Source: an uncultured Lachnospiraceae bacterium
GTDB lineage: Bacteria > Bacillota > Clostridia > Lachnospirales > Lachnospiraceae
DNA length: 57,938 nt
NCBI GenBank assembly: GCA_910577275.1
Contig: CAJTMW010000027.1
Location: 1-57,938 of the forward strand
Reading direction: 5' to 3'
In this document: positions 14,679-21,690 of the stretch, piece by piece
Layout: every line of letters starts with the position of its first letter
Numbering within the stretch: the first letter of the stretch is position 1
Position numbers and translations under genes: made by a program
Notes under the pieces: model-generated
What the model was told of the DNA's origin: nothing
What the model saw: the letters and a program-made list of their open reading frames with translations, nothing else
The model's database searches: none

Positions 14679-15812
14679 ATGGCAAAGCATACGGCAATTA
14701 GAGAAAACAGGGAGTTCCGCGTCCTGTCGGCAGCAGGTATCGTTTTGGTTGTGGCGGGACATTTGGGGTACAATCTTTTTGATATCGGAGAATTGTTTCC
14801 TTATTATTCTTTTCATGTGTTTATCTTTCTATTTGTTTCGGGTTATTTTTATAAGGAAGAATCTGAGGACAACATTGGAAAATATCTTCTGCGGAAATGC
14901 CGGACGCTGCTTTTGCCGTATTTCGCGTGGAATCTTTTTTACGGGATTCTCACGGATTTTCTGCACGGGCACGGATTTTCCATCGGGGAGCCGCTGTCCT
15001 TTAAAACCCTGTTTCTCTCTCCCTTCCTTGACGGGCATCAGTTTTTATACAATTTTCCCGCATGGTTTGTTCCGGCGCTTTTTATGATTGAGGTCTTAAA
15101 CGTGACGGCGCGGAAACTGCTTTCCCTGCTCCGGCTCGACTATGAGTGGCTGATATTTGCAGGCTGCCTGATTGCGGGCATGGCGACGGTATATCTTGCG
15201 GCGGGCGGCCATGTGTGGGGCTGGTACAAGATGCCGGGAAGGCTTTTGTTCATGATGCCGGGCTTTCAGCTCGGGCGAATCTACCGGGTGAAGTTGGAGG
15301 AAAAGGATACCCTTTCGGACGGGCCTTACTTTCTGATAGTGATGACGGTGCAGATTCTGATTACCATACTCTGCGCCGGGCTGAATTTCAGCGCTGTGTG
15401 GGTCAGCAGCTTTGCCAACGGGCCGGTGGTGCCGTACCTTACAATGATAACCGGCATTGCTTTCTGGCTGCGGGTGTCAAAGATTCTAAGCAAGAACATG
15501 TATCTTTCAGGAAAATTGGCTTACATAGGAAGAAATACGTATTCTATCATGATGCATCACATGGCATGCTTTATGCTGGTGAAGGGCTTTTTTTACCTGT
15601 GCAGTCTGTGTACGCCTCTGTGCGGCGAGTTTGACAGTGTGATGTTTTTCAGTGAAATTAATTTCCTTTATCTGGCGGGCGGCTCCGAAGCGAGCAAGTG
15701 GCTTTACCTGTTTGCGGGAATCGGTCTGCCTCTTGTGATTGCAAATGTGGGGCGATGGGCGTGGAGGAGCCTTAAGCCTGTTTTTGGAAAAGCTTCCCGG
15801 CTTTCCCGATAA
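14679..15812 (+). CDS. Acyltransferase-3 family membrane protein
   Basis: A 377-residue integral membrane protein with about ten hydrophobic helices. It shows the family pattern of a basic N-terminus (REFRVLSAAGIVLVVAGH) with the conserved histidine in the first helix, an FIFLFVSGYFY segment and a late MMHHMACF motif. Such enzymes O-acylate, often O-acetylate, surface polysaccharides, peptidoglycan or lipids. The ATG at 14679 follows GAGGGAG; an ATG nine codons upstream lacks a binding site. Its 3' end overlaps that of another acyltransferase gene on the opposite strand by 41 bp. Acceptor unknown. Confidence 0.85.
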   Translation: MAKHTAIRENREFRVLSAAGIVLVVAGHLGYNLFDIGELFPYYSFHVFIFLFVSGYFYKEESEDNIGKYLLRKCRTLLLPYFAWNLFYGILTDFLHGHGFSIGEPLSFKTLFLSPFLDGHQFLYNFPAWFVPALFMIEVLNVTARKLLSLLRLDYEWLIFAGCLIAGMATVYLAAGGHVWGWYKMPGRLLFMMPGFQLGRIYRVKLEEKDTLSDGPYFLIVMTVQILITILCAGLNFSAVWVSSFANGPVVPYLTMITGIAFWLRVSKILSKNMYLSGKLAYIGRNTYSIMMHHMACFMLVKGFFYLCSLCTPLCGEFDSVMFFSEINFLYLAGGSEASKWLYLFAGIGLPLVIANVGRWAWRSLKPVFGKASRLSR

Positions 15813-16875
15813 TCAGGCAGATGGCGAGGGCAATAAGATAAATGATAATGCCGCCTGCGATTCTGCTTATCCCCGGAAAACGGGAGGCTATGGGCAGCAG
15901 CAGAGGGTGCATCAGGTAAATTCCCGTCCCGCAGCTTCCCAGTATGCCGATGAGTTTTCTGCGTTTTTCCGACGTGATGAGTACTTTAAAAATCATCAGG
16001 AGGGAAGCGTTGATAATAAGCCCCAGGGGCGTAAATTCACCGTAAACGGTCTGGATGGCCTCGCCGCTTTTGGCGGAGAGCATGTTGCTGAGGATATAGG
16101 CGGCAAGGGAGCTGCTTCCGAGCAAAAGGGCTGTGATGACGCCGGCCTTTTTGCGGCTTACGGTGTATGCTGTAAAAAAGGAGTGGCCTTTCCATGTAAA
16201 TGTATGGGTATGTTTAAGGGGCCATGTAATCCGCAAGAGGCGGTATCCCAGAACATAGTACATAACATATCCGGTGACGAATCTCATATTTATCGTCTCA
16301 AATGTGGCGTACAGACGGCCAAGTCCGTTTATCTCACCGGCGAGGGGGAGAATTACGGAAAATAAAACCGACAGAAGCAGAAAATAATTCAGAAATTTTT
16401 CATTTTTTACAATTTCATATAAAAGAGGCGTTATCAGATACAGCCCAATGAGGGTCATGATAAACCATGTGTGGTACTGGCCGAAGATGATATCCTTGAG
16501 GAAAGCGTTTCTGATGGTGCGAAAGCTCCCAAGCCCTTCCCGGACAAGGGAAATACTGTCCCGCACACCGTATGCCAGCATCCACAGCACATAAATTTTT
16601 AAAATACCCAATATATTTTTTTTGAAAATACTTTCTATGGAGCGTTCCTTTATAAGCATTCCCCAGCCGCTGCACATAAAGAAAACCGGCACGGCGCATC
16701 GGGTAAAGAGGAAAATAAAATTAATAATTTTCCATTCCGGCGTCTCGGGCGGCAGGGTCGTCCATACCCCGGAGAGGCTGTGTTGCATTACGACTAAAAA
16801 TGCCGAGAATACCCGTATGCATTCTATCCAGTAAACTTTTTCGTTTGAAACTTGAGTAGTATTGTCTGTTTTCAT
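15772..16875 (-). CDS. Acyltransferase-3 family membrane protein (convergent partner)
   Basis: A 367-residue integral membrane protein of the same acyltransferase superfamily as its convergent neighbour. It shows the signature YWIECIRVFSAFLVVMQHS with the active-site-type histidine, then FTRCAVPVFFMCSGWGML, and about ten membrane helices in total. Late in the protein GTGIYLMHPLLLP matches the family's last conserved block. The ATG at 16875 follows CCGGAGGATATTC; longer frames start further upstream without a binding site. Sequence similarity to the 14679 gene is at family level, so this is not a recent tandem duplicate. Probably a surface-glycan O-acyltransferase. Confidence 0.85.
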   Translation of the reverse strand: MKTDNTTQVSNEKVYWIECIRVFSAFLVVMQHSLSGVWTTLPPETPEWKIINFIFLFTRCAVPVFFMCSGWGMLIKERSIESIFKKNILGILKIYVLWMLAYGVRDSISLVREGLGSFRTIRNAFLKDIIFGQYHTWFIMTLIGLYLITPLLYEIVKNEKFLNYFLLLSVLFSVILPLAGEINGLGRLYATFETINMRFVTGYVMYYVLGYRLLRITWPLKHTHTFTWKGHSFFTAYTVSRKKAGVITALLLGSSSLAAYILSNMLSAKSGEAIQTVYGEFTPLGLIINASLLMIFKVLITSEKRRKLIGILGSCGTGIYLMHPLLLPIASRFPGISRIAGGIIIYLIALAICLIIGKAGKLFQKQA

Positions 16876-16967
16876 ATGAATATCCTCCGGTAAGAACATA
16901 ATATCAGTCTTTGGGAGCCTTGACAACAGGGGAAAGAAACGGCACGGCAGTTATCGGTAAAAAGTAA

Positions 16968-16997
16968 TTGACAAAAAAGGTATACCCGTGCTATTCT
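16968..16997 (+). promoter_or_regulatory. Promoter of the His/Cys-repeat protein transcript
   Basis: A perfect TTGACA (16968-16973), an 18-bp spacer and TATTCT (16992-16997). The transcript would start near 17004 and run through the leader terminator at 17054-17086 before the coding region. Confidence 0.6.
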
Positions 16998-17053
16998 GAT
17001 TACACTTACCGCTACGAATTTCAACTAAATGAAGTATGAATTATAAACAGGTG

Positions 17054-17086
17054 ACTGTCTATGGGAAAACCATGGGCAGTTTTTTT
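17054..17086 (+). terminator. Leader terminator (attenuator) upstream of the His/Cys-repeat protein
   Basis: ACTGTCTATGG (17054-17064) pairs with CCATGGGCAGT (17070-17080) over 11 bp with a GAAAA loop, followed by TTTTTTT. It is a textbook Rho-independent terminator about 50 nt after the predicted transcription start and before the coding start at 17124. An in-frame ATG at 17061 lies inside the stem and is unlikely to be the true start. Confidence 0.8.
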
Positions 17087-17123
17087 GTGCCGCAAAAGGC
17101 GGCGGAACGAAAGGAAAAGAAAA

Positions 17124-19028
17124 ATGAGAAAAAAGAATGAGAAATTATATAACAAAATGAAAATCCGCAGGCTTGCCGGACGGTGTGCGGCTGCTGCTGC
17201 AGCAGTATGCCTTCTGGCGGGTACAGTATTAACGGCATATGGAGAGGAAAGGAATGAGACTGGCGGCGGCTCCGGCAAAAAAGTGGTGGTTACCAATATT
17301 TATCACAGGCATCTGGGAAATCCCGATGTCTCCGGCGGCTGCTACAGGCTGGAAATAGAGCATAAACACAAGGGAGATGAACAAAACGGCGGCGAATGCT
17401 TCGGGACAGAGGTTCTTCATGTGCATCAGGGAGATGCGGCATCGGGCGGCGGCTGTTACGGGAAGGTGATTCCCCATGTGCATCAGGATGGCTGCTACGA
17501 TACTCACACCCATGGCGACGGCTGTTTCCAGACCATAAAGTGTGATGAAATTTACACTCAGGTAACGCCTTACGACACTACCGAGGACAAGTGCCAGAGC
17601 CATGGGACAACAACCTTTATTCTGGCAGATTCCGTGGTTATCCACAGCGTCTGCGGCAGGGAGCCGTCGAATGTCACGGTGAAATACTGTCAGACCTGTA
17701 ATCAGTACCAGAACACCTGGCATTCAGAAAAGCAAAAGCTTTGTCCCTATGATGAGGGAGATATCGATTACGACAGCCTTATCTGCGGAAAAGAGGGGGA
17801 CGACGCTGTGGACGGCTACGAGAAGGACTGCGGTTTTGACGACGGCGCTGTGGAATCCTATGAAAAAAGCTGCGATAAGACCGTAGACGGCTATGGATTA
17901 AGCTGTGGGCTTGCGGAGGATACGCCTGTGGGCAGGCTGATTCTCACCAGTGAAACGATAAAGGAGGGGGAGAAGGCTCAGGTTACCGCAAGAGTGGAGG
18001 ATTTATCCGCCGGAAGCCTGATTCCCGACAGCAATCCCTTTACATGGAGGGACGCCGAAGGAAATGTGATTGGAAACGGCAGTCTTGTGGAGGTTGCGGA
18101 AAACGGAAATTATTCTGTGACACTGAATCTGGTAAATAAGGATGTGGACGAATCCGGGCTTTGCAGCAGCATTCTTGTGGACGGTATTAATAAGGAAGAA
18201 CTGAGGCCGACGCCGCGGCCGGAGAAAACCCCGGGGGCTTCCCCTGACCCGTCCGGCGGCGGCAACGACGGAAAGGACGACGGCAAGGATGATAATAAGG
18301 ATAATGGGGAAGACGACGGCAAAGATGACGGCGATAAGGATGAGGGAGACGACGGAAATGAAGATAACGGAGGCGGAGATGAAAACGACGGTTCCGGCGG
18401 CAGCGGCGGGGGAGATGACGGCAATACGGCTGAAAAACAAAAGCAGAAGGAGGAACCGGGAGAAACTCCGTCAGATGAAAATGCAGGTGGCGAAGGCAGG
18501 CTGCCCGGGGGAGGCTTTGGAAGAAAGAACGCCGGGGAAGATGCCGGAGCAAGTCCGTCGCCCTCTGCCACACCGAAAAGACGGTTCAGAATAAAGAAGG
18601 AAACCGTTTCAGTGGAGGCAAGGGAAAACGAAGCGGCGCAGGAAGCTTCCATACAGGCGCATCAGACAAAAAGAAGAAGTATTTTTGATTCTCCGGCAGT
18701 AAGAGTCATTACGATAACCACGGGTTCTTTGCTGCTGCTTGGGAGTATTCTGCTTCTGCTGGCATATCTGCGCCGAAGCGTGAAAATCTACAATGACGAC
18801 GGCGAAGGAAAGCTGCATTATCTTGGGCGCTGTCTGGTTCACAGAGAGGATGGAGTGTATTTCCTTGCTATCGGTGAAGAAATGGTGGAGAAATCCTATA
18901 CCAACAGGTACTGCATAAAGCCGGGGATATTCAGGCTTGGCAAAGATGAGGACGAGGAGCTTGTAGTATATAAGGAAACGAAAAAAGCTGTGGTTCCCTT
19001 AAGCCGTGAGATGATTGTGATGCTGTAA
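17124..19028 (+). CDS. Cell-surface membrane protein with His/Cys repeats and acidic linker
   Basis: A 634-residue, apparently type I membrane protein of no family I can name. Layout from 17124: basic start and signal sequence (about 10-40); five repeats of the form HxH-(spacer)-GC[YF] (HRHLG...GGCY, HKHKG...GECF, HVHQG...GGCY, HVHQDGCY, HTHGDGCF, about 60-140); a cysteine-rich part with YCQTC; three VDGYEKDCG-like repeats (about 230-270); an Ig-like stretch; a long Asp/Gly-rich linker (about 385-480); a membrane helix (about 540-560) and a roughly 75-residue cytoplasmic tail. The paired histidines and cysteines suggest metal or heme binding. The ATG at 17124 follows AAAGGAAAAG and avoids the terminator upstream. 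Function unknown. Confidence 0.75.
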   Translation: MRKKNEKLYNKMKIRRLAGRCAAAAAAVCLLAGTVLTAYGEERNETGGGSGKKVVVTNIYHRHLGNPDVSGGCYRLEIEHKHKGDEQNGGECFGTEVLHVHQGDAASGGGCYGKVIPHVHQDGCYDTHTHGDGCFQTIKCDEIYTQVTPYDTTEDKCQSHGTTTFILADSVVIHSVCGREPSNVTVKYCQTCNQYQNTWHSEKQKLCPYDEGDIDYDSLICGKEGDDAVDGYEKDCGFDDGAVESYEKSCDKTVDGYGLSCGLAEDTPVGRLILTSETIKEGEKAQVTARVEDLSAGSLIPDSNPFTWRDAEGNVIGNGSLVEVAENGNYSVTLNLVNKDVDESGLCSSILVDGINKEELRPTPRPEKTPGASPDPSGGGNDGKDDGKDDNKDNGEDDGKDDGDKDEGDDGNEDNGGGDENDGSGGSGGGDDGNTAEKQKQKEEPGETPSDENAGGEGRLPGGGFGRKNAGEDAGASPSPSATPKRRFRIKKETVSVEARENEAAQEASIQAHQTKRRSIFDSPAVRVITITTGSLLLLGSILLLLAYLRRSVKIYNDDGEGKLHYLGRCLVHREDGVYFLAIGEEMVEKSYTNRYCIKPGIFRLGKDEDEELVVYKETKKAVVPLSREMIVML

Positions 19029-19060
19029 CGCAGAGATTTCTCGAAAAAGCCTTGATTTTG

Positions 19061-19066
19061 TATAAT
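19061..19066 (+). promoter_or_regulatory. -10 box before the amino-acid ABC operon
   Basis: A perfect TATAAT (19061-19066) preceded by TTTG lies 64 bp before the binding-protein start. No convincing -35 box is visible. A short TGCATATTTATGCA dyad follows in the leader. Confidence 0.4.
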
Positions 19067-19129
19067 GAACGTGATAGACTCGTAGTGTTTAAAAATGAAT
19101 GCATATTTATGCAAGAGGAGGAAGGATTT

Positions 19130-20056
19130 ATGAAAAAATTAATTGCGCTCCTGCTTGCCGGGGTAATGACTATGAGTCTTTTGACAGCCTGCGGCGGCAA
19201 TGACGGAGCAAAGGCGGACGAGACAGTAACAGACGCTGCCGGAGCGGAGAACGAAGCGGACAGCGCGGATGCTGCCGGAGCTGAGAGCGAGGCGAATGAT
19301 GCTGACGCTGCCGGTACAGAGGATGCCGCAGATGCGGAAAGCGGGGCTGACGCGGAAGCCGGGGAAGTATCGGAAGCCCTTGCCGACGGCGTATTGACGG
19401 TAGGAACCAATGCGGAATTTCCGCCCTTTGAGTATGTGGACGACAACGGCGAGCCGGACGGCTTTGACGTGGCTCTGATTAAGGCAATCGGCGAGAAGCT
19501 TGGCGTGGAAGTAGAAGTTGAAAATATGGAATTTGAGTCTCTGGTAGCGGCTATCGGAAGCAAGATTGACGTTGCCATTGCCGGCATGACTGTCACCGAC
19601 GAGAGAAAGGAATCCGTTGATTTTTCAGACGCATACTATGATGCGGTTCAGTATGTGATTGTTCCGGAAGGCTCTGACATTGCTTCCGCTGCTGATTTGG
19701 CAGGCAAGGCAATCGGCGTTCAGTTGGGAACCACAGGCGATTTTATTGCAACCGACGATGTGGAAGGCTCCGAGGTATCCAGATACAACAAGGCTGTGGA
19801 CGCTGTCAACGATTTGATTAACGGAAGAGTTGACTGTGTGATTATCGATAAGAACCCGGCGCTGGTATTCGAGAGCACCTTTGAGGGTCAGGTGAAGGCC
19901 ATTCCCGGAGAACAGTTTGAGTTTGGCGTTGAGGAATATGCAATTGCCGTTCCCAAGGGAGATGCGGCGATGCTTTCCCAGGTGAATAAGGCTCTGGAGG
20001 AAATCAAGGCTGACGGTACTTTTGACGAACTGGTAAAACAGTATATTGAGAATTAA
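19130..20056 (+). CDS. Polar amino-acid ABC transporter substrate-binding lipoprotein
   Basis: A 308-residue extracellular binding protein. It has a lipoprotein signal with LLTACGG (Cys21), then an unusually long Ala/Asp/Glu-rich linker (about 25-85) with repeated DAAGAE-type units, and then a family-3 solute-binding domain. Diagnostic stretches are LTVGTNAEFPPFEY, DGFDVALIKAIGEKLGVEVE, AGMTVTDERKESVDFSDAYYD and the late FELVKQYIEN-type ending (here FDELVKQYIEN). Such proteins deliver glutamine, cystine, arginine or similar polar amino acids to a HisM/GlnP-type permease. It heads an operon with the permease (20199) and ATPase (20887), separated from the permease by a stem-loop. The start follows AGAGGAGGAAGG. 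The exact amino acid is not predictable. Confidence 0.93.
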   Translation: MKKLIALLLAGVMTMSLLTACGGNDGAKADETVTDAAGAENEADSADAAGAESEANDADAAGTEDAADAESGADAEAGEVSEALADGVLTVGTNAEFPPFEYVDDNGEPDGFDVALIKAIGEKLGVEVEVENMEFESLVAAIGSKIDVAIAGMTVTDERKESVDFSDAYYDAVQYVIVPEGSDIASAADLAGKAIGVQLGTTGDFIATDDVEGSEVSRYNKAVDAVNDLINGRVDCVIIDKNPALVFESTFEGQVKAIPGEQFEFGVEEYAIAVPKGDAAMLSQVNKALEEIKADGTFDELVKQYIEN

Positions 20057-20131
20057 TCTTTGGAAGTTCTGTGCAGAGAATCAGAATTGGTATCGCATTT
20101 TCTGACGGAGAAACCAAAGACAAATGAAATC

Positions 20132-20176
20132 AGGGGATAGCATATTGGCTAAGGGTCACACATGCTATCCTCTTTT
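20132..20176 (+). terminator. Intercistronic stem-loop between binding protein and permease
   Basis: AGGGGATAGCAT (20132-20143) pairs with ATGCTATCCTCT (20162-20173), 12 bp with one G-U pair, followed by TTTT. Such partial terminators after a binding-protein gene are known to keep permease expression lower and to protect the upstream mRNA 3' end. Confidence 0.75.
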
Positions 20177-20198
20177 GGGAGAGAAAGGGATTTGGGAT

Positions 20199-20900
20199 AT
20201 GCAGGAATGGTTGGAAAAGACAGGCAGTCTGTTTGAGCGGGCGTTTATTTCCGGCGACAGGTGGAAGCTTTATTTTGAAGGTCTGGGAGTTACGATAGAG
20301 ATTGCGTTTTTTGCGGCAATCCTCGGCCTGATTATCGGAACGATTGTGGCGCTCATGAAAATGACCACCACAAGGAGCGGCAAAAAGACGATTCGGGCGA
20401 GAATCGCGAACGCGTACATAGACATTATCAGAGGGACGCCCTCGGTGCTGCAGCTCCTTATTATGTGGTTCATCGTCATGAAAAGCTGCAAAAACGGCGT
20501 TCTGGTGGCGGTATTGTCTTTCGGGATTAACAGCGGCGCCTATGTTGCGGAAATTGTGCGTGCCGGGATTCTTGCGGTGGACAAGGGGCAGACGGAGGCC
20601 GGACGTTCCTTAGGGCTTTCCAAAACCCAGACCATGATTTACATAGTCATTCCCCAGGCAATTAAAAACGTGCTTCCGCCTATCGGCAACGAGTTTATCG
20701 TTCTTTTAAAGGAAACGGCAATTGTGGGATATGTGAGCCTGACGGATTTAACCAGAACGGCAAATCAGATTTCTTCCAGAATTTACGAGCCTTTCATGCC
20801 GCTAATCGGTGCGGCGGTTATTTACTTTGTCATTATTAAAATATTGACGATTCTGTTGGATAAGCTGGAGAGGAGGCTGCGCAAAGGTGATAATCGTTAA
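20199..20900 (+). CDS. Polar amino-acid ABC transporter permease
   Basis: A 233-residue inner-membrane permease of the HisM/GlnP type. It has four to five membrane helices, the opening YFEGLGVTIEIAFFAAILG, RGTPSVLQLLIMWF and the ATPase-docking EAA loop EAGRSLGLSKTQTMIYIVIPQA (given in part). It pairs as a homodimer with the ATPase encoded next. An in-frame ATG at 20124 lies inside the stem-loop, whereas the ATG at 20199 gives a standard family N-terminus, so I chose the latter. Its last 14 bases overlap the ATPase gene, indicating translational coupling. Confidence 0.9.
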   Translation: MQEWLEKTGSLFERAFISGDRWKLYFEGLGVTIEIAFFAAILGLIIGTIVALMKMTTTRSGKKTIRARIANAYIDIIRGTPSVLQLLIMWFIVMKSCKNGVLVAVLSFGINSGAYVAEIVRAGILAVDKGQTEAGRSLGLSKTQTMIYIVIPQAIKNVLPPIGNEFIVLLKETAIVGYVSLTDLTRTANQISSRIYEPFMPLIGAAVIYFVIIKILTILLDKLERRLRKGDNR

Positions 20901-21609
20901 GGATTTGCATAAGGAATTTGAGGACAACCACGTACTGCGGGGAGTAAACTATCACGTGCACCAGGGGGAGAAGATTGTAATCGTAGGTCCCTCCGGCTCA
21001 GGAAAGAGCACCTTTCTCCGGTGCCTGAATCTGCTTGAGATGCCCACCAGCGGAGAAATCTGGTTCGACGGGCAGCTTATCACGGACCCGAAAGTGAATA
21101 TCGATAAAGTAAGGGAGCACATGGGGATGGTGTTCCAGAATTTTAACCTGTTTAATAATCTTTCCATCATGGACAATATTACCCTTGCTCCTGTAAAGCT
21201 GAAACTGATGAGCAAAGAGGAGGCAGGCGAAAACGCCTTAAAGCTCCTTGCGAGAGTAGGGCTTACGGACAAGGCGGACGCCTATCCCAGCCAGCTTTCC
21301 GGCGGGCAGAAACAGAGAATTGCAATCGTCCGTTCTCTTGCCATGAATCCCAGAGTGATGCTCTTTGACGAACCCACCTCGGCCCTTGACCCGGAAATGG
21401 TCGGGGAAGTGCTGGACGTTATGAAGGAGCTGGCGGAAACCGGCATGACCATGGTGGTGGTAACCCACGAGATGGGCTTTGCCAGGGAAGTGGGAACCAG
21501 GGTGCTGTTTATGGACGAAGGCGTTATCATGGAGGAAAACACGCCGGAAGGGTTCTTCGGAAGCCCGAAATGCGACAGACTGAAGGATTTTCTGTCGAAG
21601 GTGCTGTAG
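20887..21609 (+). CDS. Polar amino-acid ABC transporter ATPase
   Basis: A 240-residue cytoplasmic ATPase that powers the amino-acid importer. All motifs are present: Walker A GPSGSGKST, Q-loop FQNFNLF, signature LSGGQKQR, Walker B VMLFDEPTSALDPE and the switch histidine in VVTHEMGF. Length is normal for the GlnQ/HisP branch. Translation starts at a GTG that overlaps the permease 3' end. The gene closes the operon; it converges with the DUF6020-like gene 80 bp further on. Confidence 0.93.
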   Translation: MIIVKDLHKEFEDNHVLRGVNYHVHQGEKIVIVGPSGSGKSTFLRCLNLLEMPTSGEIWFDGQLITDPKVNIDKVREHMGMVFQNFNLFNNLSIMDNITLAPVKLKLMSKEEAGENALKLLARVGLTDKADAYPSQLSGGQKQRIAIVRSLAMNPRVMLFDEPTSALDPEMVGEVLDVMKELAETGMTMVVVTHEMGFAREVGTRVLFMDEGVIMEENTPEGFFGSPKCDRLKDFLSKVL

Positions 21610-21690
21610 GCGCGCGGATAACAGAAAAATCAGCAAAATGGTAAAGAAAAGGCTGTCTGTCAAAAGGACGGTCTGTTTGCGTTATGAAAC

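Noticed and set aside
17061..17123. Start of the His/Cys-repeat protein at the ATG at 17061
   Set aside because: That ATG lies inside the leader terminator stem, lacks a ribosome binding site and would add a basic stretch in front of the signal sequence.
18187..18652. Long reverse-strand frames rich in Pro/Ser opposite the acidic linker
   Set aside because: They are mirror images of GAC/GGC-rich codons in the linker and have no ribosome binding site or promoter.
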